A stretch of DNA of 64,000 nucleotides from Archilochus colubris (lineage: Eukaryota > Chordata > Aves > Apodiformes > Trochilidae). The position numbers were made by a program, and so were the translations under genes. Shown here one piece after another: positions 11,523 to 26,500 of the stretch. Within the stretch, counting starts at the first letter, position 1. Every line of letters begins with the position of its first letter. The notes under the pieces are model-generated. The model did not search any database and was not told where the DNA came from. It saw nothing but the letters and a program-made list of their open reading frames with translations. The stretch spans positions 12,725,001-12,789,000 of the forward strand of contig CM041089.1 of the NCBI GenBank assembly GCA_023079485.1. The letters run 5' to 3'.

Positions 11523-14500
11523 GTATGTTGAACTGTTTTCTGGGAATGACCTTCTGTGGGAGTTGTTTTTTACCAAGGAAGAATGTATTAACAAACTTGG
11601 GTAACAGTAAAATGGTAATATTTTCTCTAACTAGACTGTGTTTCCTTAGAGCAAGGACAAAATGCTCTTCTGGTGCAGGAGAAGCTGAGATAATTTGTTT
11701 TATGCAGAGTTACCCTGTTGTAATAGCAGTTTCTGTTGTCTTGATTCAGTTTTCACTGAATTTGAATGCTCTGAAGACTTGAGGACACTGATTCCCAGTG
11801 TTTCTCTGACCTGTATGATTTAAGCATGCAAAAGGAACTTTTATTTTCCAGTTTTTAGAGCATTTTTGGAACAACTGGCTGTTAAACTGGGGTAAATACA
11901 TATGTGATGCTGGTCTTAAAGGCTTGCAGTGCACAGGGTGAGCTGGATAAGCTAGTCTAGCCAGGAGCTGATAATACTCATTTGCATATGTGATATCTTT
12001 TCTCCTTTTGTGTCTGAGTTAAGGTTAATTTCAGCAATATCCAGGCTGTATTTTGGGATTTATAAGCTGGCAGGGAGCTTGGTGGTTGTTGACTCATCCT
12101 GGGCCCTCTCTTCTCCAGCACAGGGAGTGTGATGGAATATGTTTTGGCAGGGAGTGGGGAACACAAGGACATCACTTTTTAGAGGAGAAGCAAATGTAAT
12201 TACTTTGAATCAAAACAAGTTGATGTAGAAATCCAAAATAGAGAGCTAGAACTTTGATCTCTTATTTATCTTCCTTCCTTACCTGTATCCTTTCTCATGT
12301 TTTTCTTCATCACTTAAAATAAAAGGGTGTTTTGGATTTTCACCTGTGAGTAATAACATTTTTCTGTCCAGAATGACCCAGTACAGCTGAAAGGCCAGCC
12401 CTTCACTTAGTGAGATGAATTTCTGTCTGAGTTTTGGTTTGGGAATTTCCTGTTTTGTTTTAAGTTTGGGGGTTTGATTTTTGTTTTGTTTATTTAGGGC
12501 TTTTTTTTCCTTTCCTTTGCATCCTGTTCTTCTTAGGAAAACTAGTTTCATATCCAAGCTTTTGGGGAATATTGAGGACATAAATAGATGTCTTTTAGTG
12601 GCACACTTGTTTATAAAACTTGCCCTGTTGTAAACACTGGAAATTCAGATTACTTAAGAAGATAAGTTAATGTTTTCATAAGGTGATGCCTTTTTAATAG
12701 GTTCCATTTTTAATTTTCTTAGTAAAACAGAAGATACTGCTACAGATTCTGTGGAGGCTGCTAAAAATGCAAGTGACAAAAAAGGTAAGAAATACATAAT
12801 AGTTGGTTGTGTATTGAATTTTCCTTATCTATAGTTCCAAAAGACATACCTGTTCACTGCTGAAAGCAAAACAATGCTTTCCAGGCTGTTTTTTAATATA
12901 TTTTGTGTTTATTTTAGCCAAAAGCAAAACAAAGCCTGTATTTTTGTAGCAAGCAAAAAAAAAATTTCTCTGTTTTGTGAGGTTACTTCACTATTGCATG
13001 AAATAACACCCTAGACACTTGCAATAAGAGCTGCATAGACTTAGAATAATTATTAAAATGAGCAGCCCTGTACACATGCTTGTTCTTTACTGTCTTGTTT
13101 GTAGGAAAATGCATCTTTATAATATATCCTCTTGTGCTTTTTATTCTTCATTTGGAAGCTCTACAAACAGCTGCTGAATAATGCTTTTCAAATTACTGCT
13201 ACTGCATGCAGCAGAGCTACAGTTTGATTTTTACTAATTTGAATGCTCAGATTTGTAAGTTAAAGGGAAATACATTTCACAGATGTGGTCACTGAATGCT
13301 CCTTAGGTTTAACTTTTAATACTTATTTTTTTAAGAAAGCCTCTGTGAAGCAATTGGAGATCAGATACAAGCTGGGAGACACCACTGAATAATTCTTACA
13401 GTCAAATTAGATTAAATAAAAGCAACCAAGCATTTTAGTTCTAATGTCCCTTAAGTTTTCTGTGAAGTAGTGTGAGGACTGAGGAATCTTAGAGATTGTA
13501 AATTTGTCTTGATGTCAAACATTGCTGTTTGTCAGGGAAATGGTCACAGTGCTGTGCTGCTTTGTTGTACAGTACACAGAGTTATTTTTTCAGCAGTCTG
13601 GCTTGCTGGAGAACACTTCTACAAATGTCTTGAAAGTATAATTCAGTCTTTCTCTTGAAAATTTATATGTGAGTTTTATAAGCTACAGCTAATGTAGAGG
13701 GAGGAAGGAGGAACTCATATTTTGCCCTTTATTATGTCATCAGTGTATTATTTGTTATCAAAAATTTGATGTATTTGTGAAGAGAAAAGTGTGCTTTCTG
13801 TTGTTCTGTTTGTTTGATCTTTCTGACACCTGATCTTGAAGTAATTCTGCTCGAGTTACTTGTTAACTGTAGTGGTGCTGTCAGAGATCTGGAAAATGGT
13901 GGGTGTTTTACCATGCCTGCTGGAAAACATCCTGTAGAACAAAAGTGCTGGAAGTGTGTTCAGGTTTGGTGTAAAAATGGGTTTCTGTCTTCACAGAAAA
14001 GCTAGCAGACCAAGTGATGCAAAATCCACAGGTCCTGGCAGCTCTACAGGATCATCTTGACAACACAGCTCTTACTCCTTCAAGTTACATTGAAACGTAA
14101 GTTCGAGGCATAATAAAATTCTTGAAAGACAAAGCATAATAAATTGTTTTTACTGTGTGATTAAGGTGGGAAATTAGAACAAATGAATCATGAAGAAATG
14201 TAGCTGGCTTGAACTGTGATTCATGGCAGCATAGTGCTGGCAGGAAGAGTTAAGTTTTAATCTACTTTAAAAAAACTGTGGGCAAAATTTTGCCCAGTGT
14301 TTTCCTTGGCTTAGACATAACTTCCCTCAACCCCTTCTTTGTTTCCTTCTGTGACTCTTGTTCTGTCTGTATTGTTTGATTTCCCTGAGACTGTTTTCCA
14401 GGATGTAGTGGAAGGATCAGGAATTGTAAATGCATAGTTTGAAGCTTAGTTTTATGTTAACTGTGGAGGAGACTTCACCTTGAAAGTTTTGCCTTTAGTA

Positions 14501-17500
14501 GATATTAGTGCCTTTTATTTCTTGACTGGGAACAGCTGGTTGTAAATGAGATAAAAAGTTGTTTTTACCTGGCTGTATGTAAATACTTAATCATATGAAG
14601 TACAAATGGGCAGAGTGTACTTTTCTCAGTATGATCCATGAATTAAAACTTTCCCTGTGGAATGCACAAGTTCTGATTTTTCCTAGGTGGATCAGCACAG
14701 CTCTAGTCTCAAAGTTTAGGTGTAAACAAAGGTATTAATTTCAGATCTCTGAACTACACGGGGAGGGTAGTGGCCCCGGGGAATGGAACAGAAGATAACA
14801 CCTTTGAGAACAACTTGGGTAGGAGAGGATTCTTTCAACTTTTTGACATAGGTTTTGAAGAAATATGTATGTTTGACAAGCCTTTTATTTAAAACTTGCA
14901 TTTAGTTGTAAGCACCCTGTTTCACAGTGACATGTTAAATAATACTGATGAAATTAACCTTAAAGAATTATTTCTTGGTTGTTTTTTTTTTTTTTTAGTT
15001 TACCAAAAGCAGTGAAAAGAAGAATTGATGCCTTGAAACAGCTTCAGGTGAAGTGTGCCCATATAGAAGCTAAATTCTATGAAGAAGTACATGATTTAGA
15101 GAGAAAATATGCAGCACTCTATCAACCCCTTTTTGATAAGGTGGGAAGGCTCCATTTATGATCTGTGTCTTCTAGCTGAGTCAGTTCTGTTTGCATAGAT
15201 GTGATTCTACATTTTCTGTTACATTCTTGATTTTTCTGACACAGAGAAGAGAGTTTATTAATGGGGAGGCTGAGCCCACAGATGCAGAATCAGAATGGCA
15301 CAGTGAAAATGAGGAAGAAGAAAAACTGGCTGTGAGTAGTGAACTCTTGGTATTCTGAGATTGTCAGAGTTGATTCCTACACGGTGTTTTCCACTGCCAG
15401 ATTCATCTTTTGGAACTAAAGGTTTGATCAGGAGTGTGCTGTTGTGATGAATATGTTCTTGTGCCCAGTGCAAGCTGTCAGACTTTCAGTTGAGGCTTTT
15501 TTTCAGGTTTGTAATTTGAGGGAACTGAAAACTTGCTTTTTGTTGGCACTGTTCGTAACCTGTTACCAGCATCCTTCTGGGGATGGGTTCCATTCCAGTG
15601 CTACATCAAACCCCAAGATAATGAAAGGCTGGCTGTTTGTCTGGCTGCCTGTCCCCATTATTTTGGGGACATCAGCTTTCATTTCCATAAATACAGATTG
15701 GACACACATGTCACTTCCATCATAAAATGGAATTGACCCACTAAAATGTGTCCAGGCAAGTGGATTCCTTCTTGCTTGATGAACAGGACCAATCTAGCTT
15801 TGGGAGGCCTAATATAATCTGTAGGTTGCCTTTTACTTTCCTATCATCGTTTTTGGAGGTATATACTCAATTATGTGTATTATCTCACAGAAGTGACCTG
15901 CTTACAATGCTGTGTTTGCCATTCTGTTAGATTTCTCTCTGCATTTTTCCCTTGGCCTATTTTCCAGTTTCCTTTGAACACAGTTCTGTATACCAAGTAA
16001 ATTGTTTTGGAGGTTTTTTGTGTTGGGATTTTCTCCTTTTTTTTTTTTTACTGATTTACCATGACTCTGTGTGCAGAAGCTAAAAAAGGATTGTTAGGCT
16101 TTGTGTAAATACAGCCTAGAAGGACTGTTTCATGCAAATGTGTCCAGATGGCAAGCACACTGCTGCATTCATATTCCTGGCTAATCATAACCTGAGGAGC
16201 TGCAGTTCAAAAGATCTTACTGTTGCTGCTATCTAGTGGTGCAAAAGGAAAGGTGCAATACAGCTAATTCAGTCAGGCAGTGAGTTTCTTGGGTTTGGGG
16301 GATGGAGAAGTGATGGAGTAATTTTTATTTTTTATAGCATTTATCATCACTTATGTATAGAGAGCCCTGTATCACAAAAGTTTAATAATTTCAGAAATTT
16401 TAATTAGGAAAAATAACCATGGAAACCTGTTTTACCATGTAAAATTGGGAAGCTAAAACAGTATTTCAGAGGGCATTTAAATTTTCAGATGAAGCTCTAT
16501 AAATGGCCCATGAAACTGGAGGAATGAGATTAATGGGAAAATAGAGATTTAATTAATAGGAAATTAGAAGTTTATCTTTTTGTGGAAACATAGAAATGGG
16601 TTTTAATTATTTCTGTTTGTCAAGTCAGTGAAACTGTCACTGGGTCTGAGCCTTTTTACAGAAGAATTCCAAGGGAATTGAAAGTAAATTTGAATTAAGT
16701 GTTTACTCGTGTCAATAAACTTTGTGTCTCAGCTTCGTTTACAGAGAAAAAGCAGTGTAAACTTGAAATGTTCCTTAAACACACCTTCAGAGATGACAAA
16801 ATCTTGTACACATCCCTATGTTTATTATGTCTGTCAGGAAGCTGTGATTTCTTATCTTTTAATGTTTCTGTTTTTCTCAGGGAGACCTGAAAAATGTAGC
16901 GATAGTATCGGAAGTGGAAGAGACAAATGTCAAAGGAATTCCAGACTTCTGGTTTACTATCTTTAGGAACGTAGATATGCTAAGTGAATTAGTACAAGTA
17001 AGTTTCTAATTTTCCCAATTAATAGTGAGTGCTTGTGTGGTCTGTGTGACAGAACAAAAACCCTGAATTCTCAGAGAATCCTTATTATTACTCCCAGAGA
17101 TGCTTGAAAGTGATGGGCAGGCTGAACAGCTGACCCAAACTGCTAAACATCATGTGAAGTGTTTAAGAAAGGATCCACAGAGCTTGTTAAAATATCCTAA
17201 AATAAGATTTTTATAGTTTCATCCAAACTTTTTGGTTGGAAATGACCTTTAAGTTTATCAAGTCCAGCTGTTAGCCTAGCACACTGCCAAGTCCACCCCT
17301 CCAGGAATGGGGACTGACAGCTTACCTGGCAGCCTGTTCTAGTGCCTGACAACCCTTTCAGTAAAGAAATTTTTCTTAATACCCAATCTAACCCTCACCC
17401 AGTTTGTGGCCATTTCCTTTTTTTTCTGTTGATAGCTGGGAGACCAAAACCCACCTCACAGCAACCTCTTTTCAGGTAGCAATAAGGTCTCTTCTCAGCC

Positions 17501-20500
17501 TTCTTTTCTCCTGTCTGAAAAACCCATTTCCTCAGCTGCTTCTCATCAGTCTGGTGCTCTGGACCTTCAGCAGCTTTATTGCCCTGCTTTAGGCTCACTC
17601 CAGTACCTCACTGTCTTTGTAGTGAGAGGCCCAGAACTGAATTTTGGGGTTCAGTCATTTTCTTGCTCCTGCTGGCCACACTATGGCTGATCCAGGCCAG
17701 AATGCTCTTGGCCTTCTTGGCCACCTGGGCACACTGCTGGCTCATGGTCAGCTGGCTGTCTACTGGAATACCCAGGCCCTGGGCAGCTTTCCAGCCACTC
17801 TTTCCTGCTCACAGCAGCTGTTCCCCTGTTTTGTTAATTTAGTCCATAAAAGTTTTTTTTTACTATGCATAAGCATACCTGTGCATTGCTTGAATAGCTT
17901 TAGTTTTGTCTTGTGTTAAGTAGCTTACTTAGTTTTGTCCTCATTTATATAAATTGCTTTTAATGTTAATGTTATTTTACTTTTCAGTAGTGTTCATGTG
18001 GCCTACCATGGTAGCAGCATTTTTTACTAATAATTAGGCCTATTGGTTGAGACTTTGGCACATATTTGCAATTACAGTAATTAAAAGTTTTGGATCCAAA
18101 TCTGAATTTTGGCTGAAATTGTGGAATAATGACAAGGTGTAGGTTTTATTCTTAAAATCAGGTTGAACAAGCAAGTGAGGTTAAAATTCTGTTCTCTTAA
18201 ATACTGCCTTGTGAATAGGAATTTGGTTTTCTTTTTAGGAGTATGATGAGCCAATCTTGAAACATCTGCAAGATATTAAAGTTAAGTTTTCTGAACCTGG
18301 ACAGCCTATGGTGAGTTCTCATTTGTTTCTCATAAAGGTTGAATCAGTGAAGTAAATGGCATTTCAAAGTTTGCATTCCATTTTGTTTTTCTGGAATGTA
18401 TGTGGGGAGTGTCTTTGTAGATCAGCATATTTGTGATTTGCAAGTAACTTACTGGTGAAGTTATATGGTTGCTTTTAGGAAGGAAATGTGGGGAAAATTC
18501 TGGGTGCTACTTAATCTAATATTTCATCAAAAGCAGAGATGTGACTCAAGATTAATTAAAGACAATGATGATGGATAATAATAATCCTATGGAGAAGGAT
18601 AGAAACCTATATTAGATGATCTTTCAAAAGTGTACCTAGTGAGTAGTTTTTAAAGTACAACTTTGCCTTTTTTTTCCCTGGAAATGCTCTTGTTTAAGTT
18701 CAGCATACAGATACTTCCAGAAACAGCTGTTCTGTTGCTTATTTAATTTTTACTGACTAGTTACTCTTTAAGTTCTTTTTGATGGTCAGGCAGGGAGAAG
18801 TATGAGATTTGAGCCTACACATTATTTCCTTAAACTTCCTTGTGTTTGTTTTCCCTCCTTTTTTTGTGTTAGAGTTGTAGTTTTCTGACAGTCTAAAATA
18901 AATGCGAGAAATGTTTCATTGAAGGTTCATGTAAGACATGGTCAGACTTGCTCAAAACATCTTTTAAAGGTTAATAACAGTTGAAGCAAAGTTGGGGGGG
19001 GTGGTATTTTTTTAATTCTCATTGCTTTTCTTCTACTAGTACCAAAAAAATGCAGGTGATAATAGGCAAGGGAAGCAGGGGAGTTTATTTTTTAGTCCTC
19101 ATTGATTTTCTTCTATTAGTACCAAAAAAATTCAGGTGATAATAGGGAAGGGAAGCAGTATGGATGGAGAACAATTAAGAATTAGGTCCCTATATACTGC
19201 TGGAGTTGAAGGAGAGGATATGAGTTTATGAAAAAGAATTGTTTAAGCACAGAATAAAGTATTCTAAAATATTGGTGTGGTTTATCTTGAAGCATGTTTA
19301 TTCAGTGGCATTTGGTTGATTTGGGAGTAGTTATTTTTGCCTACAGCATTTTTGTGTTCTTATTCAGCTTTTTTTTTTACAATACCTTCAGTTGAACTGC
19401 TCTTAAAACAACAGATCTATCTTGTTTTGCACTGTGCCTAACCTCTTGACAGGATTTTTCTGTGAATAGATTCCATTCCAGTGCTAAATGAAAGGGAAGG
19501 CTGACAAGTTCCATGTCTCTTCTGTTTTTGGAGACAAAAGGATGTACTCTTAACTCCTTTGAATTAAACCTGTTACCCAGTTGTGCATGACTGTCTTGTC
19601 TGAAATTCCCTGGCTATTGAATATTGCTGCAGCAGTGGTAGCTTTGTGCTGAGAAAGTTGATGTAACCACTATTAAATGCACATTCTGCTGTGGATTAGG
19701 TTTTGTCACTAAAATAAATATGTGATAGTTGGGAATTTTCTCATCTATCATTGACCAAAAGTGATTAACTGGAGTTGCTGTCCTCCAAATGCAGATTTAT
19801 GTGGCCACATTAATGGTGCTTCAAAGTTCTGTCTGCTATAACCTATATAGAAAAACTTACATCTGCATGAGGCATAAATTATGCCCTTATTATTTACATT
19901 GTTTTATTTCTAATACATGAAGAAGTGTACTTAGGCTTGTATAAATTTAATTTCTACTTATTTATCCATTTGAACATCCAAATCTTGGCATATTCAGACT
20001 TGGATGATGTGTTTAGGTATACTTCCCATAGCTTAAAGTAAGGAAGATCACTTTTTTTTTAACTTGGTGAAAGCATCTCATACAATAGTAAAAATGTAGA
20101 AATACTTGATACAGAGGAAACCTGATAGCAAAAGCAAAAAAGTTGAAATAAAGACAGTTGTAAAGGTTAATACAGCACTTCAAGTAGTATGTGGAATCTG
20201 AAGCTGCTTCTTATGGCCTCCTAATTAGCAGCTATGGAATGAAATATTGCAACCCAGTCTGTACAGATATTTTTGTCTTGCTAGTCCCAGGGATCCTGCA
20301 TGCTAAGTAATGCCTCTGGGTCCCTATTTATAATGCCACTAACAGTTTGTGGGATTAGTTGGGTATGAGTGTTAGTCCCTGGTGGGGGATAAGCTAAATT
20401 TGTAACTCTTGCCCTGAACGTGTTTGCCAAGGGAGATTTGCCTTAGCTGAAGACACCAAACTAGCTCTCTTGAATGGCTTTAAAATCAAAGTAAAGCTGA

Positions 20501-23500
20501 AAGAGGCTGCTTGGAGCCAGCACATTTATTTCAGCTCCCATTAAACTGTGAGCATGGGAGTTGGGAAGCTGCTGTTGCCACCAGTCCCTGTCATTCCTTG
20601 ACCACTCTTCCCAGATTTCAGTCAGGTGAAGTGATTCATGGGGTCACAGAAAAGGGGTGGTACAAAAACACCAAGGGGCTTTTGGAGAATGAAGGATAAA
20701 TAACTGATGAGCAGACTTTTAAGCCAGAGTTATTTACCCTGTTTGCACATGGTGAGCCTTCAAAAAGAGGAGAGCTGAGAGAGACTTGGGTGTTAACAGA
20801 CCCATTTTATGGCCTAAGTCTGAAGAGTGCCTGGGAAAGTATATTCAAAGCTGGGGGTTTTTGGGCAGTTTCTTAATTTTTGTGTGCACACTAGGTCTGT
20901 CTGGCTTTTATGGCATGTTGCTGGGGAAGTAAATAAATTATTTAAAGTAACTCTTAGGCATGCTGTGGTTGTGCAGTAGATGTGGTGATGCTGAGGGTTT
21001 TAGCTGTTAACCCTCCTGTATTGTTGAACTGATTTACCTAAGTAAACCTTTTCTCTTGGCAAGTTACTAAAGCAATACTGCTGCAAAGTTTTTTTAGTTA
21101 CCCCTGTTCAAGGCAGTTTGAATTTTGCCTTAAATAGTTTATAGTTAATCCTGAGTGCCAAGTGGGTATGTATAGCATTGTACAGTCAGTATTTGAAAAA
21201 TTGGTGCATTGTGTATGCTGCAGTTTTCTGTAGCTGGAGCCTTTTGTTCTCCATGTAAGAAGCCAAAATTCCTGCAAACAGCTTTCAGGTGTGACAGGAG
21301 GGGTGAACTCCAACATAAGCAGAAACAGCTGCTTCAGGCTGCACCCTGTTAAAACAACAGAGATCATGACTAGGCTTCTACAGAAAATTAAGCCAAGGCT
21401 TCTTATTTATTTCTGTGCTTGCTTTAAGACAGCAGCTCTGTATATAAAGGTGAATGAAATGTATTAAATTACCTGATTATAATTTGAATGATCCTGTTAG
21501 CCAAGATTGTTCTGGTTTCTTGCACATTCAGAATTGGTTGACATATCCTTAATTTCCTGCCTCTGCTATAGTTGGAAAGATATGTTTGGCATTGAATTCT
21601 TGTTTTTTTTTTTCCCTGTATTTAGAGTTTGGTTACTTGTAATTACCTCACAGGTAAAAAGCAGTGGTACCATAAAAACTGTAATGCAACTTTCTTCCAG
21701 TCTTTCTCATTAGAGTTTCACTTTGGGCCCAATGACTACTTCTCTAACTCAGTCCTGACAAAAACATACAAGATGAAGTCGGAGCCAGACAAGACAGATC
21801 CCTTCTCATTTGAAGGACCTGAAATAGTTGACTGTGAGGGGTAAGAAAAACTTGAAATTCAAAAAACCTTCTGAACTAGTAGTCCATATTTTCCAGATGC
21901 TGTTTTCTCTTCTTGTGGCAATGATTAATGGAGATGAGAGGGTCTTTTGCTGACCTAAAAACCAGATGTGTTTGTAGGGATGGTGGTGATGATCTTGAGT
22001 CTAAGCATGCAGAAGTGACAGGTGCAGAGAGACATTTTAAGAGTGTGCATTTTAAATCCTACAGCTTCCAAATTTAGTAGTGTATTAATGAAGTAAACAA
22101 GCCTTTTACTTCCAGATAACTGGGTAAATTAATGTTAGTTATTCCATTTCATGGACCCCCATTCTCAGCCTGATAAATGACTTTAGACTCTTGCTCATCT
22201 CCTCAGCAATTTTTGTTCAAGCAGTGCTTTTGAATCTGGCAGGAATTGGCTGTCACATTTGGGGTTTTTAAGCCTGTTTTGAGGTTAGAACAATGCAGTT
22301 TGGTTCTGCATTCCCCTCATGCTTTGCCACATGCAATTTTTGGTAAAGCTGTAGATGTATAAAGACTTGTAATTGTGATAGAAGAATGTCAGTTTGTACA
22401 GTGGCAGGAAAGAAGCAACAAATAATCTCTTTCTAGCTTGCTTGACTTGACTGACAAGTCAGTCTGGGAACTGTTGTTTGCAGAGCTGAAATGAGCTTTT
22501 CCCTGGCTTTTGTGTTTGTTTTTAGGGTAAATGGGCACATCCTTGGCCTATAGTGAGAGAGCATAACATGTTCTCTACAGGTCTGACTTGGAAGATTAAT
22601 CCCCAGATGTTGAAATTAATATTATTATTGTTATTATTATTATTTCTTTCCAAATAGCTGAATTAAATCTTCTCTTACAAAACTAGTAGTGGGGGCAAAG
22701 AGGTATTGAGGTGTGGCTTTCCAGAATGATAAGCCTGCTTTGCCTTGGTGTTTGTTGCTCTGATTCTCAGTTTATTTTCACTGATGTCTCATGTTAAAAT
22801 GCTGTTTTATCACGTGTTGTCTCTAGGTGTACTATTGACTGGAAAAAAGGAAAAAATGTTACAGTTAAAACAATCAAGAAAAAACAGAAGCACAAGGGTC
22901 GAGGCACAGTGCGGACAATTACTAAACAAGTACCTAATGATTCTTTTTTTAACTTCTTCAGCCCAATAAAGGGTAAGTTTGCAAACTGAGAATTTAAGAT
23001 TCTTAATATGTTTTATATGTATTTGTATTTGCACAGTTTAAATCTACAGACTATTTGTGCTGCTGCAGTGTATACTTTGTTCTTACTAGAGAAAGGTGGC
23101 AAAGTGCAGCCCATCCAAGCAGATAACTCTTCTGATGCTATTGTATAGAATTTGGCCAGTAGGTATGTTGTGTAAGCAGGATTCACAGTATGGAGTCTCC
23201 TACAGAATCTGCTGAAGATGTTGACTTGTTTTACCACAGGATGGCTCCATGCATCAATTTGAGCTTTTAACATGAGAAAGAAATCTCCAGTGTTCCAACT
23301 TAGAGTGGATTGGTCTCTTTAAACCTTTGTGTTAATGACTGAACTTCCCTGTGGTTTCTTTTGTGATTAATTAGTAAGCTGTAATGCTCCATACATACCT
23401 GCCTAATTTGCTTGGCTACCTAACAACTTAGATGGGTTCCAGAAACATGGTTTCTTCTGGATACAGCTCTTGTTGTACTCACAGTGTAGTTTGTGGCCTT

Positions 23501-26500
23501 CAGAGATGAACTGAACAAAATTTGACATTAGTCTTGATACACTTGTGGGCTATTACAGGGAACTGCCTGTCCCTCCTAAATAGCACTTCAGATTCCTGGG
23601 TATCTTGGGATAAGAAACAATTAAGTATTTCCAAAGATTAAGTTTCTTTGGTACAAGAAGTGTTACAGGTGGTTGGTACTTTCAGAAAAGGATGGAGATT
23701 TGTTTACCCCTCATGATGGTTCTGTATTTTTTTGAAGTACTTAAAGAGCCTCCTCTGGAGTTAGCTGTAAGAAACAGAAGCCTGGGACATGTGCTGGCAG
23801 TTGATACTTTCATTTACAACCTGAGAACAGGCTGAGCTTAATTAATACTTGCAGTAGGATCACAAAACCATGGCACAGGGGGTAGAGGAGGGAAATCTGT
23901 TTTGGGGGGTGGTTTTGTTTTGTTTTTTTGAACAAATGAAACAGAGCTCGTTGCTGGTTACAGAATTAGGCCTCTTCTCAACAGTGTGTTGCAAACTCTT
24001 GACAAATTGTTAATCTACTTGGTAGCATCTGTGTTTGGTAGAAGGTTTGCAGTGCTCCAGCAAAATAACATAGAAACAAAATGTTGCTCTGGGAGGGTAG
24101 AAATGTGATCTGTAAGTCTTTGGAACCCATCTCTGCAGAAGGTGTACATCTGCAGAAGTCTCTGACATCAGAATGGCAGCTTTGGTGCTTTCACAACAGC
24201 ACACAGTCCTTGGAAGTGCAGTTTTTGTGGGTTTAATTTAAGGTGAATCTGAATTCTTTAAACTTTCATGGTTAGATTTTGAGGATTCATAGCCTCAGTG
24301 TTTTCTGGTGTGAGAATGTTACTGTTTATAATGTCATCTTGAATAGCAAGGTGGGCTAGACTATACAAACTGAAATTTACTGTCTTGTCTTTTTGCAGTA
24401 TCTAGTGATGGAGAATCATTGGTAAGTTTACATTTCTGAAATAATGTGGTTACTCTTTGCCAGATCTTTTGATAAACATCTCTACATATGTGAGAGATAA
24501 ACATCTCTATGTTTGATAAACATCCAATTAATGTTCTTTTATTAAATGTGTGTTTCATTATTTTTGCTTTTGCCAAAGTTGAGACTTCATCTTGTTAAAA
24601 TGAAAGATACTGGTGACTTTTCCAGCTGATCTGTTGCCATTTTACTGTTACATTTCTTGCTGTATACAAATAGCATCTAACATCATATATCTGTTGTGTG
24701 ATTTTTGGGAAGAGGTTACTTTTTTCTCTTGCCACTCAGCACTGCTGCATGGCTGATACCTGGGTTTTATTTTATTATTTTAGTTTGTTGGTTTAGTTTG
24801 GGTTTTTTTAGTCAGTCTGAAGCAGTCTAAGCAATATTGCAACATCAGATGCCAGAACCAGTGAAGTCTATGTGAGCCTTTTTAATTGAAGGTGTTTCAG
24901 CAGGCCAGTAGCCTGTCTGAAGAAAGTAACAAATTTTTAAAATAAATCTAATTTCTGCAAACCTGGATTTAGACTTGAGTATTTCAGTATTGATTGCTTT
25001 GTAGCAATAAAATAAAGTACACATGACTTGGAGGTTGATGATGATGAGATGTTTCTCAAGCCTGTAACTGAAATAATTGTGTTGGCTCCTCTGTAGCTGG
25101 TTACATTCTTATTAGAGAAATGAAACTGAGTTACTTTTCAGGATGAAGATTCAGAGTTTACTTTAGCAGCAGATTTTGAAATCGGCCACTTCTTCCGTGA
25201 GAGGATAGTCCCTCGTGCTGTGCTGTATTTCACTGGAGAAGCTATAGAGGATGATGATAATGTATGTATGCTACCAGCATTTTGGTTTTGTTAGTCACCA
25301 TGTAAATAGAAACATTCTCCTCCTTTTCTTAGACTGGTGTGGAGTGTGAGTTACACAGAACAACAGAAAGTGGGAAGAGAGAAGGAACTGGAAAGAATCA
25401 TTGAACTTTCTCTGAACTGTTCTGAATTCTCTGAATTGTTCTCTGAACTTGTCTCTTCTTTGCTTCTGGAAGGGACTTTTTCACTTGCTGTGTTTGAGTA
25501 TGCTAGACTTTAACATCTTCTGCAGCAATTACAAATATTAGAGCTAATAAAACCTTGGGTTTGTTTTTCAGTTTGAAGAAGGCGAAGAAGGTGAAGAGGA
25601 GGTGAGATGCATACTATGTCTTTCATAGATAACTGATTACCTGCTGTGTTCAGTTCCAGAAATAGTCCTATATGGAGCAGTAAGAGTTGTTCATAAATGC
25701 TCCTGTATTTGGTTTTTATTTCCAAAAGAGTTCAGCATTCCTGACCTCACAAAAAACTGTTTTTTCTTCTTCATAGAAATACTTTCTGCAAGAACATTTA
25801 TACATTTTTTTTCTACTGTTTTGAAAGCTGCTGTCTGACATGACTCCAGAAATAAAGACTAGCTTCTTTCTTGAGTGCTGCATAAGAACCTTCAGTCATA
25901 TTTTTAAATATCTGTTGCTTAGGCAGTAGTGGAATTCAGCTGCAAGCTTTTAGTTGTCATGAGTTTGAGGACTGGGCCTTTCTAAAATGTAAAAGGTAAA
26001 AACTGAAAAGCATTCAACTGTTTCTAGTAAACAAAGAGCTCTGGTCCATTGTATAAATACAAACATGCTGTGAAAGGCTTTGTACAAAACCACTAAGTGA
26101 TACCTCACTTAGAGGTAGTTATATTTTTATTTTACTGCTTTTATTGTGTTGTTCTTGCTAATTGGCTAAAGATGTGTACCTGACTGTCAGCAAATTCACC
26201 ATAGCAGAACACATCAGAAGTTGTTAAGCTGGTGGTCTGATGAGAGCTGGCAGCTTTAAGCATGCAGTCCCTTCTGTTTTTGCAAGTTGTAATACAGACT
26301 TCTGGACTTAGGCTCCTGAGTGACTGAATATTTTCATATTTTATTATTTTTTTTTAGGCTGAGTCTTTGTAGATTAAATAAGTTTATACACTTCTGTCTT
26401 CCAGTGCCAGATGTTACTACTTGGATTTGGGTCTGTGTATGACAGAGTGCAAAAATACAGCAGAGTCCTGTGCAGGAGTTCATTGCCTGTCCACAGTAAT

